From contig NC_058154.1 in the NCBI RefSeq assembly GCF_011075055.1, positions 8,749,620 through 8,813,619 of the forward strand: DNA of 64,000 bases. Direction: 5' to 3'. Position numbers and translations under genes: made by a program. Numbering within the stretch: the first letter of the stretch is position 1; each line of letters opens with the position of its first letter. The stretch is from Mangifera indica (Eukaryota; Streptophyta; Magnoliopsida; Sapindales; Anacardiaceae). The notes beneath the pieces are model-generated. The model was not told the origin of the DNA. It ran no database searches and was given only the letters and a program-made list of their open reading frames with translations. Below, piece by piece: positions 22,961-33,968 of the stretch.

Positions 22961-25900
22961 TGCCAATTCCTGATATGAGTAGGAGCCTACTTTTGATTGG
23001 AACAATGGTTGACATAGGAATAACGTGTAGTTGTGACAGAACATCATATGCAAGATGACTCGAGGATCCATTCTTATTTTAAAAGGAACTCGATATGGTG
23101 CTCTTTTTAGGCTGTTGGCTAATGTTGTTACAAGTCATCTTAAAGGTGGCAATATTAATGAAAAGGCAGGAGCTGAAGAAATCAATACTGCAATGTTGTG
23201 GCATCAACGAATGAAGCACATTGGAGAGGCAGGTTTTTCTATGCTGGTGACTGGAAAAATTGCTGAAAGAAATCCTGGTTGCTCAATGGGATTGAGATTT
23301 TGTGAACAATGTTTACAAGGCAAAAATTTGAGTTAACTTTTAGTCCACAGACACGAGGACGTCTGAGATTTCTGAATAAATTCGCAACGATGTCTTTGGG
23401 TATGACATATCATTCATATATGACTTCAGTCAATACTATTGGATTTATTTTAGGTGAATCAAGTCAGAAGCATTAGAAAAGTCTTGTGAGTGGAAGTTTT
23501 TGATAGAAAATCAATTGGATAAGAAGATCAAGATCTTGCGAACAAACAATGGGGGAGAATTTTGTCGTGACAGATTTGAACAATTTTGTGCGGCACCTAG
23601 AATTACAAGGCAAAAGACAACACCATGCAAGCCCTAGCTGAATGGGGGAAGTTTAATGTCTCAATTGGTCACTTTTGGAGAAGGTGAGATGTAAGTTAAA
23701 TGTGACATATTTAGGGTCTGAATTTTGGGCAGAGGCTACAACAATGGAATGTTATTTGAAGAATGTCTCACCAACATCAACAGTTAAACACATGATGCCA
23801 TCTGAAGCCTTGTGTGGGAGAAAACCAAATCTGTTTCATGTTGACATGCCCGAAGAGAAGAAAAGTAAGCTTGACAACAAATCTGAAAGGTGCAAGTTTG
23901 TGGGCTTTAAATATGGCATCAAGTGCTCCAAGCTGTGGAATCCTGTGAGCAGAACCATCATTTGACAACAGAGATGTTGCATTTAGTGAGACCCAACAAT
24001 GTGTGGCCTTAGAATAATAGAAACAGTCCAAAAAGGTGATCTTTGATGTGACTACAATGAAGTAACAAGAGGAGAAAATTCCTAATAATGTTGCACAAAT
24101 GGTTAACTCAAAATCTGTAGAATCTGAACATAATTACCAATTCGACAGTACAATAGATTATAGCTCATTGGATGGTCCCGATGATGATCTAATGAAGAGA
24201 ATGTGATGCCACCAAATATGAGGAGGCATCAACATGTTTCTTAAATCTTTGAGTGCAATGTACACATTGAATGTGAGTGGTGATGAACCAAGGAGTGCCA
24301 AGGAAGCAAGAGCCATGAAGGATGTTTATCTGTTGGAGCCTGTGAAGAATGAGGAGATGCATTCACTTTATAAAAATAAGACATGGAGCCTATGTAAATT
24401 GTCTAAAGATCAAAAAGCAGTTGGAAGCGTTCTCTGTGGTAAATGCATATGATCTCAAGGTTCAGCAACTGGATGTAAAGAAAACTTTCTTACACAGTGA
24501 CGTGGAAGAAGAAATTTACAAGAGTCAATCTTAGGGGTTCCTTTGCAAAGGAAATGAATACTTGGTGTATAGATTGAATAAAGTCTCTCTATAAACTTAA
24601 ACAATCACCAAGAATGTGGTATCAAAAATTTGATATCCATATTCTTCAGCATGGCTACAGACACAATAATGCTGATCATTGTGTATATGTAAAGATGTTA
24701 TACAATAAATTTGTTATTCTTACATCATATGTTGTTGGCATATTACTAATAGGAAACAGTAAGCAATTAATTAAATCTGTCAAAGGTTTGTTGGCTGCGT
24801 AGTTTCATATGATGCTGTAAATACTATTTTGGGGATGCAGATTATAAGAAAACTGTGGTTAAGGCAAAAGAAGTACATTGAAGAGGTGTTAAAGATCCCA
24901 TGAAGACTCCTAAGGCCTTAAAGCAAATATCTTCAGATCAGCGCCGAAAATCTGAAGAAGAAATTGAAGAGATGACACATATACCATATGCCAGTGTTGT
25001 AAGGAGTCTAATGTATGTCATGGTTTGCAAGCGACCTGATATTGCCTTAGCAGTGGGAGTGCAAAGTCATTACATGTCCAATCCTGCCAAAAAGCATTAC
25101 AGTGCAGTCAAACAAATCCTAAGGTTTCTTCATGGGACTTCAGATTTTGCGCTTTCTTATGGAAACTGGATGAATTAAATGTCACAGGATTTGTGGAAGC
25201 TAATTAGGAAGGAGATCTCGATGGTAGGCATTCAGCTAGTGGGTATGTTTTTAACATGTTTGGTGCAACAATTTGTTGATTAAGAGACATAGTTTTGTGG
25301 CCTTTCCATCTACGGAAGCAGAATACATGACATTGACACAAGCTCGCAAGGAACCTATGTGGTCATGCAAGTTGAGTACAGAGCTTGGTTTCAAGCTTGA
25401 TGCAGTGCAGATAGGGTGTGACAATCAAGGGGCTATTTATTTAGCCAAAAATCAAGCCCTAATTTCACACACAACACATTGGCGTACAATACAACTTCAT
25501 CAGACATTTGGTAGAATAAAAAGGGGTTTTGTAAGCAGAGACGTCAATGGGCCGGGCCGGGCCGACACCGGCTCAACCCATTGGGCTAATGGGCCAGGCC
25601 CTAGGCTCAAACAGTAACTGGCCTTCGAGGTGAGCCGACCTGTTAAAATATAAAGACCCAAAGCCCAGCCCATATACTAACGGGCTTTAAATGGGCCGGG
25701 CCAGGCCTTAATCTAATTCCCCTCTTGATTTATACTTGAAATTTAATATATTTAATGGTTTGGAAAAAAAATTCTATGGGTTAATGGATACTTATGTAAC
25801 TTAATAACTTGTAAGAAATTAGTAATTTTTACATAAAATATTTTACACTGAAAAGGAAAGAAAAGAAAAACAATTTTTCAGTTATCAAATTTTCATAAGA

Positions 25901-26610
25901 TTTCCCATTCCTTTGTAATAATATTGAATTAGAAAGTGAGGGTTAACATAATTTTCGTTCATATAAAAAAAATATTATTGTATAATTAATTGTTATTATT
26001 TATTTAAAATTATTTAATTATATAAAAATATATCAATTTTATGTCAATAATAAATATGTATAAATTTATTATAAAATATATCAATAAAAAAAATATAATT
26101 TAAATATATGATAAAAGAATAATTTTAAGTTAAAAATAAAATAATATTTAATTATTTAATAAAATATATAAATTATATATAAAAAATAAATACAGGCCTA
26201 AAATTATATTAACAAAAGATAACTGCTATCATGATCTCGCTTTTTAATGCAATTTATTTTCATTCAATTTTTTGATTAATATATATTTTTATTTCTTCTA
26301 ATTCCACTCAACATTGTAGAAGCTGGCAGAAGCAAAAATTTGTTTCTGCCGCGCCAGAAAAAAAAATAATTTTTTTATTATAAACAGTATCATACCGGGC
26401 CAAGCCAGCCCAAGAGTCTAATATTAAAGCCCAAGGCCCGGCCTGACACTCAACAATACTGGGCCGGGCTTTTTTTCGTGCTTCAGGCCGAGCCTCCATT
26501 CAACCCGGCCCAATTGACATGTCTATTTGTAAGAGAAGGTCGGTCAACATAGTAGTAATCAAGGTAGATTTCTTGACAAAAGCAGTTAGCTTGGCAAAGT
26601 ATATGGTGTG
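22961..26610 (+). pseudogene. Ty1/copia relic 2: decayed pol, split by a hAT-type element
   Basis: Copia domains in order. The GAG-pre-integrase domain (23,055-23,336) has WHQRMKHIGEAGF and the C..C zinc pair FCEQCLQGK. The integrase core is frameshifted (23,340-23,960) and ends in KFVGFKYGIKCSKLWNP. Reverse transcriptase lies at 24,230-25,178, with MEC/KTWSL, a YASVVRSLMY box and KKHYSAVKQILRFLHGTSDF. RNase H lies at 25,270-25,510 with FPSTEAEYM and DNQGAIYLAKN, its last piece resuming at 26,534 (VDFLTKAV). Frameshifts and stops abound. It is better preserved than relic 1. No LTRs were recognised. It sits between the CNL copies. Confidence 0.9.
25536..26525. mobile_element. hAT-type non-autonomous element (990 bp) inside the copia relic
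   Basis: Bounded by a perfect 8-bp direct repeat TTTGTAAG (25,528-25,535 and 26,526-26,533). Removing the element and one repeat rejoins the copia RNase H sequence. The ends read CAGAGACGTCAATGGGCC and, inverted, TAGACATGTCAATTGGGCC, matching the short imperfect TIRs of hAT elements. Subterminal regions are rich in GGGCCGGGCC/GGCCCGGCC words, while the core (25,730-26,300) is extremely AT-rich. No transposase. Confidence 0.85.
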
Positions 26611-27500
26611 CTACTAAGGTTAGTTTACATTGTGCAAGTACTCCCAAGTGAGAGATCAATGGAATTGGGCATCTCTTCGTTTATAAGGTGCTGTGCATAC
26701 ACACATGGTCTTGCTGCATTAATTTCAAAGGGTGGGCGTCCCAGTCCCCATTGAATATCAGGGTTTGTCAAATAGATATGAATCCTAGTTTATAAACACA
26801 TTATTCTACTCTGTAAGTGATACAGCAATTCATCAGCAAATTCATTCATAATAATTAGAGAGATGAGAAAATATTGAAATAATTTTGACTTTGGTCAACA
26901 TATCCCTGTTTTGGATAAATCACGACAAATCCCCGGTACTTTCTTATTTTAGTTCATTCAAAAAGAAACCAATTCAATACTTTCACTGGCTAAATTTTCA
27001 AAGGATCCCAATTGTGTCTAAAACAACTGAATCGGATGAAGATAAATGAAAGAAACCAATTCAGTTCTTCCACTGATTTCAGTTGTGTCTATCTTTCTTC
27101 AGGCAAAAGGAGATAATCTTTTTCTGCAGCCGAAAAAAAAAAAAAATCAGAAGAAATGATATATCGAACTTTGTGATATAATAACTAAAAAGCACGCCAT
27201 TGCCATCACAAACTCCTCCTTCATCACGCCATGCCTGCATACATAAAATCAGAACATATCAGCCAGAGAGAGATGGTGACGAATATGAAGATCTTTAATG
27301 GTTAAACAAATATTACCATGGAAGTAGAGTTGGTTTTCAAGTAAAGAGAGTGAGGCATCAACTAGTTATCTTGCCTAAAACATTCTGATCTTCCCTGGAT
27401 TCCTTAATGAACATGGTTTATTTTTATTTCTTTTGAATAAAAAACTTGAATAAAGTTTTGTCATTGACCTCGGTAGAAGCAGGTCTTTTAGCATTATATA
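26611..27500. other. Remnant of a third NLR 5' flank
   Basis: Two overlapping pieces (about 26,970-27,020 and 27,045-27,125) resemble the upstream flank of the CNL copies: AAAGAAACCAATTCAATACT, AAAGGATCCCAATTGTGTCT and CTATCTTTCTTCAGGCAAAA. No receptor sequence follows, so this looks like a promoter-side remnant of a lost copy. Confidence 0.55.
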
Positions 27501-27915
27501 CGCCAAAGGACTATTCCCATCCAAGTTTTAGTCTAATCGCCAAAATACACCAATGTCAGATAAAAATTCTAAACATTCATTTATAAACTAACTTTTGTTA
27601 AATTTTTTTCGTTAGAAGGAAAGATAAAATTGCTATTTTACCACTAAACCCTAAAAATTTATATGATTTCCTCCCTTGATTTAGAAAACTAACAATTTTC
27701 CCTTAGAATTAAATTTTAAAAAGTGACATTTCCCCCCCTTCAAATCTCTCAGTGAATGGCAACCGCTCTCTCCCTCCTAGCAATGGCTTTCCCTCTAATG
27801 TCTTCTCTCCATTTGAAGCCCTTTCTCTTCATTTGGGTTTTGTCTAGACAACAAAAGCGTTGTCTAGACGAATTATTGTCGTTTGGGTGACAATGCCACA
27901 TCCAAACCAAAGGTG
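27501..27915. mobile_element. Foldback MITE, copy D (left half)
   Basis: Starts CGCCAAAGGACTATTCCCAT and follows the family left arm into the stem (CTCTCTCCCTCCTAGCAATG, then GTCTAGAC pairs near 27,840 and 27,865). It ends near 27,915, where a TGTAATACCC sequence begins. The right arm is missing. Confidence 0.65.
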
Positions 27916-29574
27916 GAAGTTGTAATACCCAAAAACTAATATAAGTGTACAATAAAATTTAGAAATTTCTTAATCAAATAAAGTCTTAAATACAATTTTT
28001 TTTTTTCAAACTTACAACATTATAACAAAAATAATTGTCCTCAATAGAAAACATACAATTAAATAGATACAATTTTTTTTATTTAGTCAACCCTTTTTTA
28101 CTCCTTATTCCTTAATTGTTAAACAATCACTCACACTATGTCAAAATCTAATATGCAAAAAATTAATGATAAGGAGGTGAGTTGTCAACTTGGTAAGAAG
28201 AAACTAAATATGATATATACACACAAAAACATTTAATTCAAACATTGACAAGGAAAGTCAAACCAAATCAAATGTTTACGCATATAAAACAATGTATAAA
28301 GACCAAAATATATCAAAAATTTTCATATATCAATCTCAAAAATATTTTAAGACTCATATCACATAGTATCACTTGTACTCCCAATGACCCGATCAAAATT
28401 TTAGAATCAGATATTACCTCTCATCTTGGTGACCTGGCCAGAATTTAGAAATATGCACAACAAAATAGATAATCTAATTAGACCAAACTTATAGTTTTAA
28501 AGTTCAGAGCAAATATTCATAGATAGTGGACAATAAGTCAATACCACATATATATACAAAATTTCATATCATAAATGTACCATAAGTAATCTTTATTAAA
28601 TCAATGTTTAAGCAATTAAAATTTGGGTGAAACAAAAACGTTTACAGAAATATTATGTAACTTGCAAAAACATTTATATATAAACAAAATAAACTATTCA
28701 TTTAACTTACGAAAACATTTATATATAAACAAAATGAAATATTTATATAAATTATGAAAACATTTGTATAAATGTTTGGGTTTAATAAAAAACGTGTATA
28801 AAAATATTTTATAACTTATGGAAACCAAAATCTTCATATTTGACTATCATTTCTAAATATATAGGGTCAAAAATCAAACATTCATATGCATACAAAACAA
28901 ATAGTTTCTACTTACCTTGATTTAGAGCAAAGATTCATACAACTTTTATATGTTTCAAGCTACCATGCAAAACCTACTCAAATTCTAGCCACAATCAATG
29001 AATTCAACTTATATCAACAACTCTTAGAAATCCGCCTAGATTACATTGAAAAACCTCAATTCAAACCTGATTTCACAAATTCTAAAAGTACCCAAATGAA
29101 CAACCCTAGACCTAACTAACATATGTCTATACTGTACAACATTTGTTTCATGAATTTTATAAATTTCTATACAAATTGAAATATTACAAAATTTGGCAAT
29201 GACAAAAAACACATATAAATAGTTTATCAGAAAAAAATATTCAAGTTAAAAAGATATAAAAACTTCTCAAAAAATAATTTCTTCTACAGCTAAATATTCT
29301 CCTGTCATTGTTAATTAATAAATATTAAAAACATAAACTTATACATAAACGATGATATATTACTATATAAATATGTTTTTAACTTAAAATTCAATCAATC
29401 ACATGATAATATGTTGTCTTTTGTGGATACACTGAGTTAATAATGAGTTTCACTTTCTTCTTACTCTTTTCTTCCAGGTCTTCTATGTGTTCTATACTCA
29501 CATGTTCTATGGCCAGTTAAATGGAGTATTTTACTTTGTTTTCAGTATGATGGCCTTCTTGGGCCTAAAATGAT
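27916..29574. other. AT-rich spacer; possible LTR-derived sequence
   Basis: Begins TGTAATACCCAAAA at about 27,920, a common start of plant gypsy LTRs, and contains LTR-like phrases (GATAAGGAGGTGAGTTGTCA near 28,169; CTCATCTTGGTGACCTGGCC near 28,419). No matching end or target duplication was found. Two near-identical words, AAACATTTATATATAAACAA, occur at 28,668 and 28,714. No gene. Confidence 0.35.
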
Positions 29575-29970
29575 ACAATACTCTCAATTTTTAAGTCTTA
29601 ATTGCCCCAGCAGTATATATTTGAAATTTTTCAGCAGCTAAAGCAATTATCTCTAATTGCAGAAAGATACAGTAAGAAAATCTGGCAGGGATCAAAAGCG
29701 GGAAGCTCTCTATCTTTTGTGTCTGGATAAATGAAGTTATTCATTTAGAAAAAAAACAAATAAAGCACTAAGAAAACTCAGTACATCAACAGGAAGATAC
29801 TTAATTACAAAGATATGATCAGCATCATTTAAAGTGTTATTGGAGTAACCTTATGTTTCTTTCTAGCCATGAATTTGATACATATTTGCACTTAAAGGAA
29901 GCTTCAAAGTAACCATACCAAAAGTTTTGCAGTTTGAGACTCTTCTTCAATCACACGCTCGCTTTCCTCA
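29575..29970. other. NLR-flank duplication block (copy 2, first part)
   Basis: Matches 13,390-13,620 (for example TATATTTGAAATTTTTCAGC and GGAAGCTCTCTATCTTTTGT near 29,701). It is interrupted on the right by the foldback MITE at 29,971 and resumes at about 30,660. Confidence 0.65.
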
Positions 29971-30638
29971 GGCTAAAGGACTATTTCCCCCCCTCAAGTT
30001 TCAGTGCATTCTCAAAGTCACACTCATGGGGTTTGAAAAACTCAAAACTCTACTCATGTGCTAATTTCTGTTAAAAGAGGTAAGAGTAAAATCATTATTT
30101 CATTAATAATATTAAAAAAATATAAAATTCATTATGTTTTTCTCCTACAGTTTTAAAAACTAATAACCTCACCCTGCCTAAAGTCTTCATTGACTCTATC
30201 AATTCTTCTGGAATAGATGAAGTCTTCGTCGATTCCATAAAAATCGATGAAGACCTGTCTTTGTTGTTTCTTCTTGTGTCAGAGAGTAAAGATCCGGTGG
30301 TCAAAGATGGTGGGTTAAAATGTTGTTGTCGATGGTTGAAGAGCGGCTGGAAAATAATCCCTCAGTTTTTTTTTTTGGGGGGGTGGGGAGGGAATGTTAC
30401 TTTTGAAAGTTTGAAAACTTTAGGTAGGATTACAGTTATTAGTTTTTAAAACTTAGAGAAAAATAGAATAAATTTTATATTTTTTTAATATTGTTAATAA
30501 AATGATGATTTTGCCATTGCATTTAACAAAAAATTTTAATAATAGTTGACTCAAAGGTGAGACTTTAGGTTTTTTTAAACCCCATAGATGTGACTTAAAA
30601 AACGCACTTAAATTTGGGTGGGAAATAGTCTTTTGGCC
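29971..30638. mobile_element. Foldback MITE, copy E (complete, 668 bp)
   Basis: Left end GGCTAAAGGACTATTTCCCC and right end GGGTGGGAAATAGTCTTTTG..CC are the family TIRs. The flanking 9-mers CTTTCCTCA and TTTTCTTAA are partly alike (6 of 9), a decayed target duplication. The centre pairs GATGAAGTCTTCGTCGATTC with nearby complements. It splits the duplicated NLR-flank block. Confidence 0.8.
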
Positions 30639-31228
30639 TTTTCTTAATTAAGATTTTAGTCCAACACAGTTTGTTTGTAATAGCAATGAAAAAGTAAAAG
30701 ATTCCTTCACTCTAAGCTACATCTTTATGGTGGCACAGGCCAATCACATAAGTTCATATTAAGAATAAGTTGTGAATGAAAGCAAGAACCGGAACCAAAT
30801 CTGCTTTTTAGTTCATTATCAAGAAATCCTTGAAGTTGTATATTTTCATCCTGCGTCAGATCAAACTTAGAGACTTGGACAGAACAATAGCGGTGCAAGA
30901 AACTGATGACCAATAGCTGGAGAAAATGGAGTGACACAAGTTTTAACGATGATAAGGCTATCCAGGCAGAGTAGCATGCCATAACTAGATCTTCCGCCAA
31001 TTAACATGTGTACACAGGCTTTTCATGCAAGGGTTTTAGATGTATTACATTTAGAACTTGAAGAACTCAGCAAGATGCACAAGAAATTATATAATAAGAA
31101 GCAGCCCCAAACCCTCACAGTTTGAATCAGCAGCACAAAAATATAATACCAAACTTGGTAGTTTAGAGCATTACAAATGGAAATTTTTACCATTACCATC
31201 AATCAAAATTGAATCCTTACCACTACCC
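30639..31228. other. NLR-flank duplication block (copy 2, second part)
   Basis: The interval 30,880-31,085 matches 13,760-13,935 (CCATAACTAGATCTTCCGCC near 30,980; GAACTCAGCAAGATGCACAA near 31,065). A 91-codon minus frame at 30,725-31,000 is not open in the other copy and is not recognised. Confidence 0.55.
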
Positions 31229-31817
31229 TCAAAATTGAACAGACCCTTTAGCCTTGTTAGCCTCTAAAAACAGTTCAAGTGCCTTCGTTTGCATTAACTT
31301 CAACATAATTAAGAGCCTATTATTCCTAGAAGGAACTAAGCTCTGTTGTAAACCAAGAAGCACCACAAAATCAAGAGAAACCTTAACCATCTCTTCTACA
31401 AGCCGATGAGACAATCCTTGAACGAGCAAAGCCGCCAACCCTTGGTCAAAACAGAGTCAGAATCAGCTTCAAACACAACATTCTTCTTCTCATCAAAGTA
31501 GGCTCTAATCCAGACCTGAGAGACACACAACCTTCCACTTTATTTTCCCTCGTTTTGAACTGGGTATGAAGTGGCTTGAGATTCTTTCCGTAAAACAAGA
31601 GCTGCTCGTACTTGGCTTTGCGTTCTTGCACGGACTGGAAGAGTTTTATGATGTCTTGGAGCTTTGAAGGGAGCTGTTCGAGGGGCTGAAGAGTGGCAGA
31701 CGACCGTGGATGAAAGTGATATTTTGTAAAAGTGAGGGCGCATGAGATATTTTTGCGGGGTTTTGGAGAGAGAGTTGACTTGCTAGTGACCAAGCGAAGA
31801 GAAGACTCGGCCCACAT
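31229..31817 (-). pseudogene. Chloroplast SufE-like protein relic (frameshifted)
   Basis: SufE activates the cysteine desulfurase SufS in plastid Fe-S cluster assembly. The frame starting at 31,817 gives a transit-peptide-like N-terminus, then LPSKLQDIIKLFQSVQERKA, KYEQLLFYGKNLKPL and FKTRENKVEGCVS (roughly residues 48-100), including the conserved catalytic Cys of the EGC motif. Directly after it an extra CT in a TCTCT run shifts frame. A one-base loss near 31,438 shifts it again, into LVQGLSHRLVEEM and FVVLLGLQQSLVPSRNN (31,229-31,438). The C-terminal BolA domain found in plant SUFE1 is absent. Intronless, as plant SUFE1 is in my recollection, so a processed-copy origin cannot be inferred. 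No poly(A) tract was seen. Confidence 0.85.
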
Positions 31818-33968
31818 AAAGGGGTGGATGTCCTTCCAATCTTTAGCTGATTAAATTGCCACCCATTTGATTGAGAAAATATCAATTGTTGCACTCTTGA
31901 CCTATGTAAGCATCAATGATGATATGTTAGAGGGTCCAACTCTCTTTGTTTAATCCATAGGTCCACTTAAGTTTTAACTAGACGTGACAATTTATATTAT
32001 TGAATAGATCGTGTTCGTGATGTATAAGTCTGATTTTTAAATAAAAAACCAGCAATTTTAATCTAATCTGAATAATAATAGTATCAAAAAGGTTGTGTAG
32101 TAAATCATCAATAGATGGGACTTCAACAAGCTGCGCTCTGTCTGCTTGATGCTAATAAGGAGGTCATAACCTTTTGGAATTATCAAGGCCAACAACACAA
32201 AGCAGATGTAATTTTTCAAAGTCACGAGCAGCTGAAGGGCTCATCTTTCCCAATTTGACAAAGTCTGCTCCCTTTTCTTCCTAGAAATTGTTTTTCTTTA
32301 AGAGAGACAATAAAAGTTTAAATGTTGGCTGTCAGTGAGCCATCACTTGTTAGATGGTTGAAATGTAATCGAATTCAAGAGCCATGGTTGATTCAGTCTG
32401 ATGAGTTATCCCTAGCACAATCTGTGTATTCGCAATGACATCTTCCAAATTTACACATTTAAGAAAAGCAAGAATCATCAAATGAAAATCTGGAGACCAT
32501 TCTATTAACAAAAGCAAAAACGCTTCAAAACTCCAAAGCAATGCAATTCAATGCAAACAGGGTAAAACAGAGGACTTCTTTGCTCTCTCAAAGGCCTCTT
32601 CTTTTCCTTGCCTTTCAGACTTTAACAAAGTTGTATATTAACAAAGCTTAGCACCCATAATCTTTAAATTTCTTCAATAAATATGCCCAACAAATACCAA
32701 TTCAAGAAGCAGATATCACACACAAAGTTTTATGAAATTATCAAATAGTTGATGAAATACAGTTCAAATACACACTGCTTCCTTATTTTTAACACAAAGA
32801 TCGCATAGGAAGCAATTAATATCTGTAGGCAGTACCAATAGTAAGCTTCACACAAGCAGTTCAAACAGTAGATATTGATATGACACACTGATCACACAAA
32901 TGTAAATAGCCAAACACATATATTTGTTATCAATGGAGAAGATGATTCACTGCTACATTCTCAGCTTGAAGAAATTTCCACCTGTTTTTTGGCAACAAAA
33001 TAAATACTATACTCAGTTAAAATGAATAATTGAAAATTTTATTTAAATAAAAATTATGAAAATTAAAAATTCTTTCCTTCGCCTAGAAAATTTACTAAAA
33101 TACTTTGATATGTTGGTGTATTTTCTTATATATCTCCTATTATTTTAATACTGGAATAGTTAATTCTGTAATGTCTAGTTTAATTCTACCAAAGTATTCT
33201 ATAATATTTTGACTCTTTGTCTGTGGTATGTGAATATCTATTTTAGACTCTAAAAGTTTCAAGTTTGGTCCAACTAAAATGTTTTTATTTGCGTACATTT
33301 TTGAATATCTAGTTTGCTTACTGGAAGCTCAGGTGCATATAGCATGGAATTTAGAGAACAAATGACAAATGATTTGTACCAGAGTATAAGTGACACTACA
33401 CGACATAAGTTATAAGATAAATGTTAGCTAAGTCATGCCTAGTATATGTACAAAATGGTTGTAAAATTAATTAACTCACTCAAAACTCTGAACTGAATTG
33501 CACACTCACACAAGAGAAAATCAATGACAACTAGGAATTTAATGATACTCTTCATCATTTGACTCTCACTTTCATTGAGCTTATCATTGTTAAGTAATCC
33601 TAGACTTGAAATTTTTTAAAAACGTTTACATGCTGTCACATATATTGAAATCAACATGGAGGATTGTCTTCCCTATGATTTTTAGAATTTATTTTTATAA
33701 TATTTATACAAGAATTAGACTATGAAATTCGGATTGCATAACTTAAGAAAAGAAAGGATTCATCATAAAATTTTTAAAGATTTTTAGACATCATGTCAAG
33801 TTTCAAATTATTTTTAAAACTTGGATTAAATTTGAAAAATTCCATGTTGTGTATTTTCATATGTACAACAACAAAAAAATCATAGCTTATAACCACATCT
33901 CATTAGTGAATTAATAAATTAATACTAGAGAAAGAATTTATTTAATTTTAGGAGACTGACCTATTGAT
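31818..33968. other. Region downstream of the intact CNL; duplicated at 17,450-19,376
   Basis: The interval 32,220-32,310 (GCAGCTGAAGGGCTCATCTT, TTCTTCCTAGAAATTG) matches blocks at 60,520-60,600 and, inverted, at 43,065-43,175. The interval 32,330-33,968 matches the region downstream of the CNL pseudogene. The open frame at 32,350-32,541 corresponds to part of the one at 17,462-17,734. No confident gene. Confidence 0.6.

Noticed and set aside
27920..29100. Possible solo LTR starting TGTAATACCC
   Set aside because: No matching LTR end, no target duplication and no second copy in the window, so only a weak suspicion is recorded.
28245..29119. Open frames in the AT-rich spacer
   Set aside because: Composition typical of random AT-rich sequence; no recognised motif or conserved partner.
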